NCBI GenBank assembly: GCA_036009045.1
Contig: DASYML010000008.1
Span: forward strand, 5,665-69,664
Length of the DNA stretch: 64,000 bases
DNA from: DASYML01 sp036009045
GTDB taxonomy: Bacteria > Acidobacteriota > Blastocatellia > Pyrinomonadales > Pyrinomonadaceae
Reading direction: 5' to 3'
Position 1 is the stretch's first letter. Each line of letters opens with the position of its first letter. The notes beneath the pieces are model-generated. The model saw only the letters and a list, made by a program, of their open reading frames with translations, searched no databases and was not told the origin of the DNA. The translations under genes were made by a program, and so were the position numbers. Positions 63,840 to 64,000 of this stretch are shown piece after piece.

Positions 63840-64000
63840 AGCATATTGCTGAAGGCCCTAAGGCACGGAAAGAGGGACTGGTGGTCAGAGAGTTAGCAGA
63901 TGAAGTGCTCGTCTATGACACCACGACGGACAAGGCGCACTGCCTCAACCACACCGCTGCCCTCATCTGGCAGCACTGTGACGGTCAATCTTCCGTCTCA
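63836..64000 (+). CDS. PqqD-like peptide chaperone (RRE), partial
   Basis: 55 residues before the window edge, with GAGGA five bases before ATG. The sequence VVRELADEVLVYDTTTDKAH, then CLNHTAALIWQHCDG, is the PqqD/RRE winged-helix pattern: a beta-hairpin with VYD, then LN-x-TA-x-x-IW. PqqD-type proteins bind leader peptides for radical-SAM or other modifying enzymes. In related genomes they sit with HPr-kinase-like, nucleotidyltransferase or lasso-cyclase genes, which would lie to the right. Confidence 0.8.
   Translation, partial: MKHIAEGPKARKEGLVVRELADEVLVYDTTTDKAHCLNHTAALIWQHCDGQSSVS

Overview
The window is about 59% GC chromosomal DNA. It most resembles an Acidobacteriota genome, probably class Blastocatellia. 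This is inferred from an Oar/CarboxypepD_reg-type TonB receptor without a SusD partner, a Solibacter-type (TIGR03437-like) C-terminal module, many TPR and TPM secreted proteins, a FecR/DUF6600-like protein, and abundant intergenic palindromes. No rRNA, CRISPR array, prophage or IS transposase is seen. There is one tRNA gene (Glu-CTC).

Layout. 1-6.5 kb: nested palindromic repeats, a TPM/TPR secreted protein and a PafA-like alkaline phosphatase. 6.5-14.2 kb: a small secreted protein, rsmI, a 1112-residue polytopic membrane protein, an M28 peptidase, and a two-gene module ending in a DUF2283 protein. 14.2-17.3 kb: proton-translocating transhydrogenase (pntAA-pntAB-pntB, minus strand). 17.6-18.2 kb: tRNA-Glu followed by an HNH protein. 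18.2-44.3 kb: a large sugar locus. 44.4-49.4 kb: a tiny secreted peptide, a DUF6986/HpcH-like protein, and an M1 peptidase coupled to a DUF6702-like protein. 49.5-52.6 kb: glpK-glpD. 52.8-63.5 kb: TPR lipoprotein, GAF protein, FecR-like protein, a TIGR03437-like secreted protein, small hypothetical proteins and an FAD oxidoreductase-GNAT fusion. The right edge cuts a PqqD-like gene preceded by a 30-residue overlapping ORF.

The sugar locus reads as one scavenging pathway. An outer-membrane TonB receptor has a strong promoter with a LacI-type palindrome just downstream. It is followed by a TPR protein, a secreted lectin-like protein, a secreted GH2 enzyme, galT, galK, a LacI regulator, a secreted GH43 enzyme and a four-gene ABC importer. 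The importer is ordered like the E. coli galactofuranose transporter (ytfQ-ytfR-ytfT-yjfF). A PhyH dioxygenase, a mutarotase-fold-like protein and a second, cytoplasmic GH2 paralogue close the locus. Together they suggest capture, hydrolysis, import and Leloir-pathway use of galactose-containing (possibly galactofuranosyl or arabinogalactan-type) glycans under LacI control.

Two genome-scale signals stand out. First, the heptamer TGGWCCA occurs about 59 times by hand count against about 8 expected from base composition, in coding and non-coding DNA, on both strands and in several frames. Second, at least four families of intergenic inverted repeats are present, some inserted inside one another. 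All calls come from reading the sequence; no database search was possible.
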